Origin: Streptomyces sp. 378
GTDB taxonomy: Bacteria; Actinomycetota; Actinomycetes; Streptomycetales; Streptomycetaceae
DNA: 64,000 nt
Assembly (NCBI RefSeq): GCF_030124145.1
Contig: NZ_JASKMS010000032.1
Location: 38,327 to 102,326, forward strand
Direction of reading: 5' to 3'
Made by a program: the position numbers and the translations under genes
Notes under the pieces: generated by a model
Told to the model about the DNA's origin: nothing
Databases searched by the model: none
What the model saw: only the letters and a program-made list of their open reading frames with translations
Shown: piece by piece, positions 25,700-34,451 of the stretch
Layout of the letters: each line of letters opens with the position of its first letter
Position numbering within the stretch: position 1 is the first letter of the stretch

Positions 25700-27372
25700 G
25701 GGAGGTCTCCGGCGTCGTCGCTGCGGGGGTCGGTGCGGAAGAGGTCGCCGCGCCGGATGGCGTACGGGCCGATGGCCAGCAGGTCGACGGGCGAGGAGCC
25801 GAAGCACTCCAGGGCGTCGCGCGGGTCGTCGACCATGGGCCGCCCGGCGGTGTTGAGGCTGGTGTTGACGACCACGGGCACTCCGGTGAGCCGCTCGAAC
25901 TCGCCGAGCATCCGGGCCACGAGCGGCTCGCGGGCCGGGTCGACGGTCTGGATGCGGGCGGTACCGTCCACGTGCACGACGGCGGGGACGCGGTCCCGCC
26001 AGGCGGGGGCCACGTCGTGCACGAACAGCATGTACGGGCTGGGCAGCGGGCCGTCGAAGATGTCGGCCGCGCGGTCGGCGAGGACCATCGGGGCGACGGG
26101 CCGGAACTGCTCGCGGCCCTTGACGTCGTTGAGCCGTTCCAGGTTGCCCGCGTGTCCGGGGTGGGCCAGCAGGGAGCGGTGGCCCAGGGCCCGGGGACCG
26201 TACTCGGAGCGGCCCTGGAACCAGGCGACGATCCCGTTGTCCGCCAGGGCACGGGCGACGGTGGCGGCGATGTCCGGGGGCCGCTCGAAGGGTACGGCCG
26301 CGGTCTTCAGCCAGGCCGCGAGCTCGGCGTCGGACCACTCCCGCCCGAGATCGGCACCGGCCATGGCCTCCGGCTCGTCGCCCTCCACGGCGGACAGCAG
26401 CAGGGCGCCGCCCAGGGCGGTGCCGGCGTCGCCCGCCGCGGGCTGCACCCAGACCCGGGAGAAGGGTCCCTCGCGGGCGATACGGGAGTTGGCGACGCAG
26501 TTGAGGGCGACGCCGCCAGCGAGGGTGAGCACCCGGTCGTGGGTCCGGCCGTGCAGCCAGCGCACCAGGTCGAGCAGGGTCTCCTCCAGCACGCATTGGG
26601 CGGCGGCGGCGACGTCGGCGTGGTCCTGCGTCCACGGTTCGTCCGGCCCGCGGGGGGCACACAGCTCGTGCCAGGGCACGCCGGTGGCGTGGAAGCCGCC
26701 GTCGCCGGTCGGGTACACGTGGCGGCGCAGTTCGGCGAGCATGCGGGGCCTGCCGTGCGAGGCGAGGGCCATCACCTTGAACTCGTCGGAGGAGCGCAGG
26801 AAGCCGAGGTGCTCGGTGAGTTCCTCGTAGATCAGCCCGAGCGAGTGCGGCAGGTCCTGTGCGTGCAGTGCCTCCAGGCGGTCGCCGACGCGGCGGGCGG
26901 CCAGGTGGGAGGCGCGTTCGCCGCGGCCGTCGAGGACGAGGACGGAGGAGTTCCCGGCGTCCGGGGCGGCGAAGGCACTGGAGGCGGCGTGGGCCATGTG
27001 GTGCGGCACGAAGCGGACGACGGCCGGGTCGAGGCCCGGCAGGGCGGTCCCCAGGAAGCCGGGTGCCTCGCGGGCGTAGGTGAGCCGCAGGTGGTCCCAG
27101 GGGTCGTCCAGGCCCATCTCCTCGGCCGGCCGGGCGAGGGCCGGGTCGAAGGAGTAGGTGACCGCGTCGAGGTCCTGCGGGCGCAGCCCGGCCCGCTTCA
27201 GGCACCAGGCGGCGGCCCGCTCGGGCAGTTCCCAGGCGGAGAACGGCAGGGGTCTCTTGCCGTGCTTGCGGCGGGAGAACCGCTCCTCCTCGGCGGCTGC
27301 GACGGTCCGTCCGTCGATCACCAGGGCGGCGGCGGGGTCGTGGAAGAGGGCGTTGATTCCGAGAATGCGCAT
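25696..27372 (-). CDS. Carbamoyltransferase, NodU/TobZ family
   Basis: A 558-residue protein with both NodU-family domains. The N-terminal YrdC/Kae1-like domain begins MRILGINALFHDPAAAL and carries the metal-binding His cluster PHHMAHAASSAF near residue 130; the C-terminal part has GPRALGHRSLLA and VVVNTSLN. Such enzymes make carbamoyl adenylate from carbamoyl phosphate and ATP and carbamoylate a hydroxyl on a sugar or antibiotic. Here the acceptor is likely a sugar of the glycan made by this operon. The upstream epimerase gene ends 60 bases before it. Confidence 0.92.
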   Translation of the reverse strand: MRILGINALFHDPAAALVIDGRTVAAAEEERFSRRKHGKRPLPFSAWELPERAAAWCLKRAGLRPQDLDAVTYSFDPALARPAEEMGLDDPWDHLRLTYAREAPGFLGTALPGLDPAVVRFVPHHMAHAASSAFAAPDAGNSSVLVLDGRGERASHLAARRVGDRLEALHAQDLPHSLGLIYEELTEHLGFLRSSDEFKVMALASHGRPRMLAELRRHVYPTGDGGFHATGVPWHELCAPRGPDEPWTQDHADVAAAAQCVLEETLLDLVRWLHGRTHDRVLTLAGGVALNCVANSRIAREGPFSRVWVQPAAGDAGTALGGALLLSAVEGDEPEAMAGADLGREWSDAELAAWLKTAAVPFERPPDIAATVARALADNGIVAWFQGRSEYGPRALGHRSLLAHPGHAGNLERLNDVKGREQFRPVAPMVLADRAADIFDGPLPSPYMLFVHDVAPAWRDRVPAVVHVDGTARIQTVDPAREPLVARMLGEFERLTGVPVVVNTSLNTAGRPMVDDPRDALECFGSSPVDLLAIGPYAIRRGDLFRTDPRSDDAGDLP

Positions 27373-27432
27373 GGAGGGCGGGCCTTTCGGCGGTCGAGAA
27401 CCGGACGCGGCGGTGCTGGGTGCCCGGGCGGG

Positions 27433-28398
27433 TCACTCCTCGGTGCCGGCCTCGCGGAACCGCGCGATCGTGCGCCGCAGGCCCTCCTCCGCACGCACCT
27501 GTGGGTCCCAGCCGAGCTTGTCGCGGGCCAGCGTGATGTCCGGGCAGCGCACGGCCGGGTCGTCCACGGGGCGTTCGATGTAGCGGATCTCCGAGGAGGA
27601 CTCGGCTAGTTCGACGACCAGGCGCGCGAGGTCGAGCATGGTGATCTCGGTCGGGTTGCCGATGTTGACGGGTCCGCGCATGCCATGGGCGGCGGCGGCG
27701 AGAATGCCGCGTACGGTGTCGTCGACGTAGCACAGGGAACGGGTCTGGCGGCCGTCGCCGGTCACGGTGAGGGGCTCGCCGGCCAGGGCCTGCCGTACGA
27801 AGGTCGGCACCGCGCGTCCGTCGTGGCCGCGCATCCGGGGGCCGTAGGTGTTGAACAGCCGCACGATGCAGGTGTCGGTGCCGTGGGTGTCGGCGTGGGC
27901 GGTGGTCAGCGCCTCGCCGAAGCGCTTGGCCTCGTCGTAGACGCTGCGCGGCCCGACGGGGTTGACGTTGCCCCAGTAGCGCTCGTCCTGCGGGTTCTGC
28001 AGCGGGTCGCCGTAGACCTCGGAGGTCGAGGCGAGGACGAAGCGGGCGCGGGAGGAGTGGGCGAGCTCCAGGGCGTTGCGGGTGCCGAGGCTGCCGGTCT
28101 CCATGGTGTGCAGCGGGAGGCGCAGGTAGTCGGCCGGGGAGGCCGGGGAGGCGAAGTGCAGGACGAGGTCCGGCGGCCGTTTGATCCGGATTCCCTCGGT
28201 GACGTTCGCCTGCACCAGCGTGAAGCCGGGCTGTTCGAGCAGCGGCGATATGTTCTCGGGCCTGCCGGTGCTGAAGTCGTCCACGCAGGTGACGGCCGCG
28301 CCCGCCTCCAGCAGTGCGGCGCACAGATGGGAGCCGACGAACCCGGCGCCGCCGGTGACGACGGCGTGTTCCCAGTTGCGCGAGAGTGCGGTGGCCAT
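27433..28398 (-). CDS. NAD-dependent epimerase/dehydratase, UDP-xylose synthase-like
   Basis: A 321-residue extended short-chain dehydrogenase with TGGAGFVGSHLC (NAD loop, residues 15-26), STSEVYGDPLQNP with the catalytic Ser/Thr, and SVYDEAKRFGE with the Tyr-x3-Lys pair. The YWGNVNPVGPRSVYDEAKR stretch closely resembles UDP-glucuronate decarboxylases, so UDP-xylose is the likely product rather than an HldD-type heptose epimer. GGAGGAG with 8-base spacing supports the ATG at 28398. It is the first gene of the leftward glycoconjugate operon. Confidence 0.88.
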   Translation of the reverse strand: MATALSRNWEHAVVTGGAGFVGSHLCAALLEAGAAVTCVDDFSTGRPENISPLLEQPGFTLVQANVTEGIRIKRPPDLVLHFASPASPADYLRLPLHTMETGSLGTRNALELAHSSRARFVLASTSEVYGDPLQNPQDERYWGNVNPVGPRSVYDEAKRFGEALTTAHADTHGTDTCIVRLFNTYGPRMRGHDGRAVPTFVRQALAGEPLTVTGDGRQTRSLCYVDDTVRGILAAAAHGMRGPVNIGNPTEITMLDLARLVVELAESSSEIRYIERPVDDPAVRCPDITLARDKLGWDPQVRAEEGLRRTIARFREAGTEE

Positions 28399-28609
28399 GT
28401 CGGTTGCTCCTCCGTCGGCGGTGCGGCGCGGCACGACGGGTGCGTCCCGGACCGGCGATCGCGGACCGGAGGGCCGTCGAGCCCACGATCAGCGTCCGCC
28501 GACCGTGCGCGCGCGGCACGGTCGCTTACGGCAAACCGGTGAGTCACGGAGGGTGAGGACGGGCGGCCGACGCGTGTCCGCGCAGGCCGGCGGGGTGAGC
28601 GCGGAGGCG

Positions 28610-29137
28610 TCAGGCGATCAGCGTGCGGCCCGGGTTCAGGCGGTCGAGCAGCTGGTCCTGGTGCAGATCGGCGACGGGGGCGAGCAGGTCGGGGTGGCGC
28701 AGCAGGGCGGCGGCCCTCCGGTCGCCGTCGTCGGGGGCGGTCAGCCGGCGGAACTCGGCCCGTGATCCGGTGCTGTGGCTGCCGTCGGCGAGCGCGGTCA
28801 CGGCCCGGGCGGCCAGCTCCGGATCGGTGAGCAGGCAGGCCGCCCAGCTGGCCACGACCTCGTCCACCCAGGTGCGCCAGGCGTGCGCGTCCGTGTCGTC
28901 GCCGAGGGCCGCGTCGGCGCCGGTGACCCAGTCGAGCCGCCCGGAGCCGCCGGGTCCCGCCATGCCGAGCAGGGCGGCGTCCATGGCCGTCGGGTACCGC
29001 AGCCAGGCCGCCACGGTCACGGCCTGCCGCGCCTGGACCTCGCACAGCGCGGAGGCCAGCGCGCCGCCGGCGGCGGGGAAGGCGCGGGTCAGCCACTGGG
29101 CGGTCGCCGCGATGACGGGGGAGAGATCTGCTGGCAC
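28610..29137 (-). CDS. Unknown alanine-rich protein, start uncertain
   Basis: A soluble, helical protein of about 175 residues (IAATAQWLTRAFPAAGGALASAL, QAVTVAAWLRYPTAMDAALLGMAGPGG, HPDLLAPVADLHQDQLLDRLNPG), of no recognised family. The GTG at 29137 is the best start in frame but has no ribosome site. Just upstream, a different frame reads VTVYDQIPLPSLGRPG, which looks like a natural N-terminus, so a frameshift or sequencing error near 29135 may have split the gene. Long GC-rich upstream reading to 29290 does not look coding. Confidence 0.5.
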   Translation of the reverse strand: MPADLSPVIAATAQWLTRAFPAAGGALASALCEVQARQAVTVAAWLRYPTAMDAALLGMAGPGGSGRLDWVTGADAALGDDTDAHAWRTWVDEVVASWAACLLTDPELAARAVTALADGSHSTGSRAEFRRLTAPDDGDRRAAALLRHPDLLAPVADLHQDQLLDRLNPGRTLIA

Positions 29138-29430
29138 TGCCGGGCCGTCCGAGGGAGGGGAGCGGGATCTGGTCGTAGACGGTAACCGCCGCTTCGCCCA
29201 CCCGGACGTGATCGGGACCTCGTCCGGGATGTGGCCTCGGCCACACCGTCGGCGTCCCGGAGCCGCGCGGGGGCCGCGGGAACCCGGCATGAGGGCGGGC
29301 CGCGGACGGGCCCCGCGCAGCGACGGCCGTCCTCCGTTTCGGCCGCACAGGGGCCGGGCACCCGGCCCGCGTGTTGTCTCACGGACCCGAATCCGCTGGT
29401 CCGGCCCGGTCCCCAGGTGCCCGGTCGCCG

Positions 29431-30063
29431 GTGCGCACGCTGCGCTTCGACGGCTGGATAGCGGGGATCGGCACGGCCTCCGGCGTCCGTGTGGTGCTCG
29501 GGCACTGGCCGCGGTCGCCGTTCGGCCCGTTCAGCGACGTGATGGTGGAGGAGGCCGACGGGCACCGGCTGTTGCTGGCGCCCACGCGCCGGACTGCGGA
29601 CTTCGTCGCCGGCACGTATGTCTTCGACGAGGTCCGGGTGGTACCGGTCGAGGTGCGGATCACCGGCCGGCGGCACTGGACCGTCACGGCCCCGCCGTTC
29701 GATCTGCGCTTCAGCACCGGCCGCCGGACCCTGCCGGGCCTCGCGCTGCGCGCGGTGCCGGGTCCGCTCGCCACCCACCCGGGCTGGATCGCGCTGTGGA
29801 ACCGGCCCGCCCGTCTGCTGCTGGGAGCGCGCACCCACGGCAGTGCCCGCCCCGGACGGCACCAGTGGTACGGGGCCCGGGACCTGCACCCGGTCACCTC
29901 GGCCGGCGTCACCCGTGCGGGCGAGAGCCTCGGCGCCCTCGCCCCGGTCGAGCCTCCCGTGCGTTTCGGGACCGGCTCGACGCCTCGCCCTCCCTGTCTC
30001 GTACGGATCACCACGAGGGTGGCCGTGGGGCAGGACCGGAGTACGACAGGAGTCGCGTCATGA
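29431..30063 (+). CDS. Unknown 210-residue protein
   Basis: No family was recognised. It is rich in beta-type stretches (VRTLRFDGWIAGIGTASGVRVVLGHW, HRLLLAPTRRTADFVAGTYVFDEV, HWTVTAPPFDLRFSTGRRTLPG) and Trp, without a signal peptide or membrane helix. The GTG at 29431 is preferred because upstream residues look non-coding. Its stop overlaps the next gene's ATG by four bases (30060-30063), so it is co-translated with a small helical protein. Confidence 0.65.
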   Translation: MRTLRFDGWIAGIGTASGVRVVLGHWPRSPFGPFSDVMVEEADGHRLLLAPTRRTADFVAGTYVFDEVRVVPVEVRITGRRHWTVTAPPFDLRFSTGRRTLPGLALRAVPGPLATHPGWIALWNRPARLLLGARTHGSARPGRHQWYGARDLHPVTSAGVTRAGESLGALAPVEPPVRFGTGSTPRPPCLVRITTRVAVGQDRSTTGVAS

Positions 30064-30593
30064 CGGAACAGCGAGCGGATTCCCCGGACGCCCGGCGTGC
30101 CCCGGCCACCGACATGTCCCTGCTGGGCATCTATCTCAACGACCATCTCGCCGGCGCCACCGCGGCGACCGCGCGCATGCGCTACCTGCTGCGCTCGTGC
30201 ACCGGCTCGCCGCTCGCCGACGCGCTGGCCCCGGTCGCCGCCGAGATGGCCGACGACCGGACGAGCCTGCTCGGGATCATGCGGCGCCTCGACGTGCCGG
30301 TACGCCGCTACAAGGTCTACACGGGCCGGGCGGTCGAGCAGATGGGGCGCCTGAAGAGCAACGGCAGCCTGGTACGGCGCTCTCCGTTGAGCACGCTGTG
30401 GGAGCTGGAGGTGCTGGCGCTCGGGGTGGAAGGCAAGCTGGCGGGCTGGGAGACCCTGCGCGATCTCGCGACCACGGACGAGCGGCTCGACGCCGGGCGG
30501 CTGGACGAGCTCATCGAACGGGCCCGGCTGCAGCACGCCACCCTGGAGGAGCTGCGTCACCGGCAGGTCGAGGTCGCCTTCCGCCGCGCCTGA
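30060..30593 (+). CDS. Unknown helical protein, possibly ferritin-like
   Basis: A 177-residue, all-helical soluble protein: SLLGIYLNDHLAGATAATARMRYLL, then SPLADALAPVAAEMADDRTSLL, a middle loop with VRRYKVYTGRAVEQMGRLKSN, and two long C-terminal helices (LWELEVLALGVEGKLAGWETL, LDELIERARLQHATLEELRHR). The helix pattern and scattered E/H residues resemble four-helix bundles such as ferritin-like proteins, but no metal-site signature is certain. ATGA-coupled to the gene upstream. Confidence 0.7.
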   Translation: MTEQRADSPDARRAPATDMSLLGIYLNDHLAGATAATARMRYLLRSCTGSPLADALAPVAAEMADDRTSLLGIMRRLDVPVRRYKVYTGRAVEQMGRLKSNGSLVRRSPLSTLWELEVLALGVEGKLAGWETLRDLATTDERLDAGRLDELIERARLQHATLEELRHRQVEVAFRRA

Positions 30594-30614
30594 GCGGCGG
30601 GGCGGCGGGGCGGC

Positions 30615-30938
30615 TCACCAGAACCGGCTGCTGAGGGCGGGCTGATGGGTCAGTTGCACGGCGTCGCGCAGTCGCAGCGCTACGCTGATGGTGGCGCGCA
30701 GGGCGGAGGGACGCACCGTCTGGGCGGTCTCGGTGGCCAGGACGAGCAGGCAGGCCGCCGCCTGTTCGACGACCGAGACGGGCAGGACGAAATCGTTGTC
30801 CGCAGCCGTACGGAAGGCCTTCAGGGGGATCGCCGCGCCGTCGATGGCCCGGCGCGCGGCCTGCTCCAGGTACTGTGCGGCCTGTTCGCACACGGGGGCC
30901 GGCAGGGCGATGGTGCGCTGGAACGGTGAACTCGTCAT
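30615..30938 (-). CDS. Unknown 107-residue protein
   Basis: A small soluble protein with helices such as VCEQAAQYLEQAARRAIDGAA and SVVEQAAACLLVLATETAQTV, and no signal or membrane anchor. It stands alone, converging on the helical protein gene with 21 bases between stops. The ATG at 30938 is the first sensible start; only a weak GGGGGA-type ribosome site precedes it. No family was recognised. Confidence 0.6.
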   Translation of the reverse strand: MTSSPFQRTIALPAPVCEQAAQYLEQAARRAIDGAAIPLKAFRTAADNDFVLPVSVVEQAAACLLVLATETAQTVRPSALRATISVALRLRDAVQLTHQPALSSRFW

Positions 30939-31213
30939 GACCCGACTGATCCCCCGCCGGTGGCCGGTTCTGTCGGCCGGCGGCGGGATTTCACCGTCCC
31001 GCGTGACCGGCGCGTGGCGCATGTCCCGGAACGCCGAACAGGCCTCGACCGGGGGGGCAACGGCCGCCGGGGTCGAGAGGTCTGCTTCTGCGATCGGGAC
31101 ACCGGGCGAACGGCCCCGGGGAGCTCCCAGCAGTGACCACACGGGGTATCAGAAGGCTGAGCGGCGCGGCCGTACGCTGAGTGGTGATCGACCGGCGCCG
31201 AGGAGGAGTGCGC

Positions 31214-32068
31214 ATGACCGCCCGAGCGGATGTCGTGGCCCGGCTCACCGGCAGTGCGGTGAGGGACGAACGGCCCCGGTCGGGAGCTCTCGCCGAGGCC
31301 ACCCTGGACGACGGGCGGGTCGTGGTCGTCAAACGGTCCGACGCGCCGGGGGCGGCACGGGCCGAGGCGGCGGGGCTGCGATGGCTGGCCGCCGCCGGGA
31401 GCGTGCGCGTGCCGGTGGTGCACGGACATGAAAAGGGCTGGCTGGTCATCGACCGGGTGACGGAAGGGCGGCCGGGCCGGCGGGCGGCGGTGCGCTTCGG
31501 CCGGGACCTGGCGGCGCTGCACGCCGCCGGGGCACCGGCGTTCGGCGCGCCGCCGCCGGACGGACCGGCGGACGCGTACATCGGGCTCGCGCGGATGCGC
31601 AACGAGCCCGCCGCGGACTGGCCGAGCTGGTACGCCGAGCAGCGTGTGCTGCCGTATCTGCGGCAGGCGGTCGATCAGGGCACCGTCCGGGTCGGCGAGG
31701 CAACCGTCGTGGAGCGTCTGTGCGAGCGGCTGCCGGATCTGTCGGGACCGGCCGAGCCGCCCGCACGCCTGCACGGAGACCTGTGGAGCGGCAACGTGCT
31801 GTGGGCCGCCGACGGAGAGGTCCGGCTGATCGACCCGGCCGCGCACGGCGGGCACCGGGAGACGGACCTGGCGATGCTGCGGCTGTTCGGCTGCCCTCAT
31901 CTGGAGCACGTCCTGGACGGCTACCAGGAGGTCGCGCCGCTCGCCGACGGCTGGGACGACCGGGTCGGCGTGCACCAGCTGTTCCCTCTGCTGGTGCACG
32001 CCGTGCTGTTCGGCCGGGGCTACGCGAAACAGGCGTTCGCGGTGGCCCGTACGGCCCTGTCGGGGTGA
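31214..32068 (+). CDS. Fructosamine kinase family phosphotransferase
   Basis: A 284-residue kinase-fold protein of the fructosamine/ketosamine-3-kinase family (APH-like). It shows VVVKRSD for ATP binding, then the catalytic loop LHGDLWSGNVLW near residue 195 and the metal-binding LIDPAAHGGHRETDLAM that typify this family. Members phosphorylate sugar-modified amines and help repair glycated proteins. AGGAGGAG at 31201-31208 sets the start at 31214. Its stop lies four bases from the convergent catalase stop. Confidence 0.9.
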   Translation: MTARADVVARLTGSAVRDERPRSGALAEATLDDGRVVVVKRSDAPGAARAEAAGLRWLAAAGSVRVPVVHGHEKGWLVIDRVTEGRPGRRAAVRFGRDLAALHAAGAPAFGAPPPDGPADAYIGLARMRNEPAADWPSWYAEQRVLPYLRQAVDQGTVRVGEATVVERLCERLPDLSGPAEPPARLHGDLWSGNVLWAADGEVRLIDPAAHGGHRETDLAMLRLFGCPHLEHVLDGYQEVAPLADGWDDRVGVHQLFPLLVHAVLFGRGYAKQAFAVARTALSG

Positions 32069-32072
32069 CCGG

Positions 32073-33731
32073 TCAACGGGTCACGACATGCCGTTCGTCG
32101 GGGACGCAGTGGGTCATGGTGAGGCCCTCGACGTCACGCGGCTTGTTCTTGCCGAGGTTGGCCAGGCGTTCACGGTCGTCGTCCGTGAGGTCCTGGCTCG
32201 CCAGCGGCTCCAGACCGGCCACGTCCTCCGGGCCGATGCCCAGTCCCTCGCCGACCCGCAGACCGAGGTCGTTCTCGACCAGCAGGAAGTGCCAGACCAT
32301 GCGCTCCTGGATCGCCCGGTCGCACTGGGACAGTTGACCGATGAAGTTCTTCACCAGGTCGTCGCGCTCCCAGTCCTCCAGCAGCAGGTAGCGCTGACCC
32401 GCCTGGAGGTAGTCGTTGGTGCGCGGGATGCGCTTGCGGGTGAGCCGGCCGTGGATCTCGGGGCCCTGTTCGTCGTGGGCCGGGTAGCGGGCCTCGCGCA
32501 GGCCCCCGGTGAGGGACGGCTCATAGTTGACCTGCGGGTTCTCTCCTCCGCCGTCCACGTGGTACGTCATCTGGCCGTCGCGCTGGTTGGTGTGCACCTC
32601 CGCGTTCTTGGCCTGGTTGACGGGGAGCTGGAGGTAGTTCGGGCCGACCCGGTAGCGCTGGGTGTCGCTGTAGGAGAAGGTCCGGCCGATGAGCATCTTG
32701 TCGTCGGAGAAGTCCAGGCCGTCGACGAGGACGCCGGTGCCGAAGGAGATCTGCTCGTTCTCGGCGAAGAAGTTCTCCGGCATGCGGTCGAGCACCATCC
32801 GGCCCACCGGCTTCGGCGGGAAGTCCTGCTCGGGCCAGGTCTTGGTGTCGTCCAGCGGGTCGAAGTCGAGCTCCGGGTGGTCGTGGTCGTCCATCATCTG
32901 GACGAGCAGCTCCCATTCCGGGTGGTCGCCGCGGGCGACGGCCTCGTACAGGTCCTTGGTGGCGTGGCCGAGGGTCTCGGCCTGGACGTTGGCCGCGTCC
33001 TCCTCGGTCATGCTGCGCACGCCCTGCTTGGGCATCCAGTGGTACTTGACCAGCTTGGTCTCGCCGTCGGCGTTGACCCACTTGTAGGTGTTGACGCCGA
33101 AGCCCTGCATGTGGCGGTAGTCGGCGGGGATACCCCGCGGGCTGAACAGGTTGACCAGCATGTGCATGGCCTCGGGCGTCTGCGACATGAAGTCGAAGAT
33201 GCGGCGCGGCTGCTGTTCGAAGGTCACCGGGTCCGGCTTGAGGGCGTGGATGACGTCCGGGAACTTGATGGCGTCCCGGATGAAGAAGACACCCAGGTTG
33301 TTGCCGACCAGATCCCAGTTGCCGTCCTCGGTGTAGAACTTGACGGCGAAACCACGCGGGTCGCGGGCGGCCTCGGAGGAGTCACGGCCGCCGATCACGG
33401 TGGAGAAGCGGACGGCGACGTCCGTGCGCTTGCCGCGCTCCTGGAACAGCTTGGCCCGGGTGTAGCGGCCGATCGGCTCGTCACCCCAGGTGCCGTAGGC
33501 CTCGAAGTGGCCGTAGGCGGTGACGCCGCGGGCGTGCACGACGCGCTCCGGGATGCGTTCCCGGTCGAAGTGGCTGATCTTCTCCAGCAACTGGTAGTTC
33601 TCCAGCGTGGCCGGGCCGCGGGCGCCGACCGTGCGCTGGTTCTGGTTGTCGTAGACCGGATGGCCCTGGCGGTTGGTGAGTACCTTGCGGTCGTCGCCCG
33701 GGGCGGGGCCGGTGCCGGATACGTCCGTCAT
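32073..33731 (-). CDS. Monofunctional haem catalase
   Basis: A 552-residue catalase, slightly long for the small-subunit type because of a C-terminal extension. The active-site His is H66 in ERVVHARG, the Asn lies in DLVGNNLGVFFIRD and the haem-ligand Tyr in RTFSYSDTQRYRVG. It breaks hydrogen peroxide to water and oxygen in the cytoplasm. GAAGGAG nine bases before the ATG supports this start. A candidate SigB-like promoter lies about 90 bases upstream, in keeping with the SigB-dependent catalase known in Streptomyces. Confidence 0.96.
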   Translation of the reverse strand: MTDVSGTGPAPGDDRKVLTNRQGHPVYDNQNQRTVGARGPATLENYQLLEKISHFDRERIPERVVHARGVTAYGHFEAYGTWGDEPIGRYTRAKLFQERGKRTDVAVRFSTVIGGRDSSEAARDPRGFAVKFYTEDGNWDLVGNNLGVFFIRDAIKFPDVIHALKPDPVTFEQQPRRIFDFMSQTPEAMHMLVNLFSPRGIPADYRHMQGFGVNTYKWVNADGETKLVKYHWMPKQGVRSMTEEDAANVQAETLGHATKDLYEAVARGDHPEWELLVQMMDDHDHPELDFDPLDDTKTWPEQDFPPKPVGRMVLDRMPENFFAENEQISFGTGVLVDGLDFSDDKMLIGRTFSYSDTQRYRVGPNYLQLPVNQAKNAEVHTNQRDGQMTYHVDGGGENPQVNYEPSLTGGLREARYPAHDEQGPEIHGRLTRKRIPRTNDYLQAGQRYLLLEDWERDDLVKNFIGQLSQCDRAIQERMVWHFLLVENDLGLRVGEGLGIGPEDVAGLEPLASQDLTDDDRERLANLGKNKPRDVEGLTMTHCVPDERHVVTR

Positions 33732-33819
33732 ATGTGTGGGCTCCTTCGGCTCGTGGCCGGCGGCCGGCCGGGTCGGCACCGTGAACGGCCGCCCGGCCGG
33801 TCCTGGCGGGACGGGCCGA

Positions 33820-33845
33820 GTACCCGGCTGGGCGGGGTCACTCAC
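33820..33845 (-). promoter_or_regulatory. Candidate SigB-like promoter of the catalase
   Basis: On the minus strand GTGA (33845-33842), 16 bases, then GGGTAC (33825-33820) matches the SigB-group form, ending 89 bases before the catalase ATG. The -35 half is a weak match. Confidence 0.4.
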
Positions 33846-34155
33846 GTGCCAGTCCGTCGCGCCCGGCGTTCGGCCTCGGCGCGTTCGGCCGGGGCGCCGG
33901 CTTGCCAGGCGGCCGTGGACACGGTGTACGCGGCCGTCGTCACCTACGGCGAGGACCGGCCCGCCCTTGTCTCGGGGATCCGGTCCCTCCGCACGGACCC
34001 GGGTGACGGTGCGCAGCGGCGGCGCCGTCCCGGATGGGGTCCCCGGACGCCCGGGGCTGCCCGCCGTCACGGTGGACGGCACGATGACCGGGGACGAACT
34101 CGTCGAACGGTCGCCGAGGTCTTCCGCGTCCGACACGGAGGAGGGCCCGGACCCC

Positions 34156-34205
34156 GTTGGGGATCCGGGCCCTGGAAGGCGTTGGGGATCCGGGCCCTGG
34201 AAGGC
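34156..34205. repeat. Exact 25-bp tandem duplication of a terminator arm
   Basis: Bases 34156-34180 and 34181-34205 are identical. Each copy contains the right arm of an inverted repeat whose left arm is at 34142-34153 (AGGGCCCGG), so the hairpin that follows the 78-residue gene can fold with either copy. The duplication most likely arose by replication slippage. Confidence 0.85.
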
Positions 34206-34214
34206 CGGTGCGTC

Positions 34215-34451
34215 TCAGCCTTCCTGGAGGCGTGCGCGCAGCAGCCCCTTGCCCAGCTCGGCACCCTTGCGGCTGTCCGCCTGGGCCTTGCGGAACAGGT
34301 CCGCCACCTCGGTGTCCTTGGCGCGCTCCGCGTCCTGGATGTAGCTCTCCAGGCGCAGGGCGTTGTTCAGGCACGCCTCGACGTACCAGATGAGGTTGTA
34401 GTCCTTGTCCTGCGTACCGGTCACACCGCCGGTCTCCGATTCACTGCTCAT
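34215..34451 (-). CDS. Small conserved-looking 78-residue protein
   Basis: A soluble, helical, acidic protein: YNLIWYVEACLNNALRLESYIQDAERA then EVADLFRKAQADSRKGAELGKGLL. The pattern is that of small Streptomyces stress proteins of unknown function. AAGGAGG five bases before the ATG fixes the start. A candidate SigB-like promoter (GTGT-N15-GGGTAC) lies just upstream. The tandem-duplicated hairpin is at its 3' end. Confidence 0.8.
   Translation of the reverse strand: MSSESETGGVTGTQDKDYNLIWYVEACLNNALRLESYIQDAERAKDTEVADLFRKAQADSRKGAELGKGLLRARLQEG

Larger units (their letters stand above)
33732..34214. other. 483-base region upstream of the catalase
   Basis: Holds the catalase promoter region (listed separately) and then about 250 bases with no gene I can support on either strand. 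The far end carries a hairpin-like inverted repeat and an exact tandem duplication (34156-34205). Confidence 0.5.

Noticed and set aside
24626..28519. Single 1297-residue leftward frame across several glycosyltransferase genes
   Set aside because: It strings together the true GT2 gene and out-of-frame sequence of two neighbours, which have their own starts and motifs.
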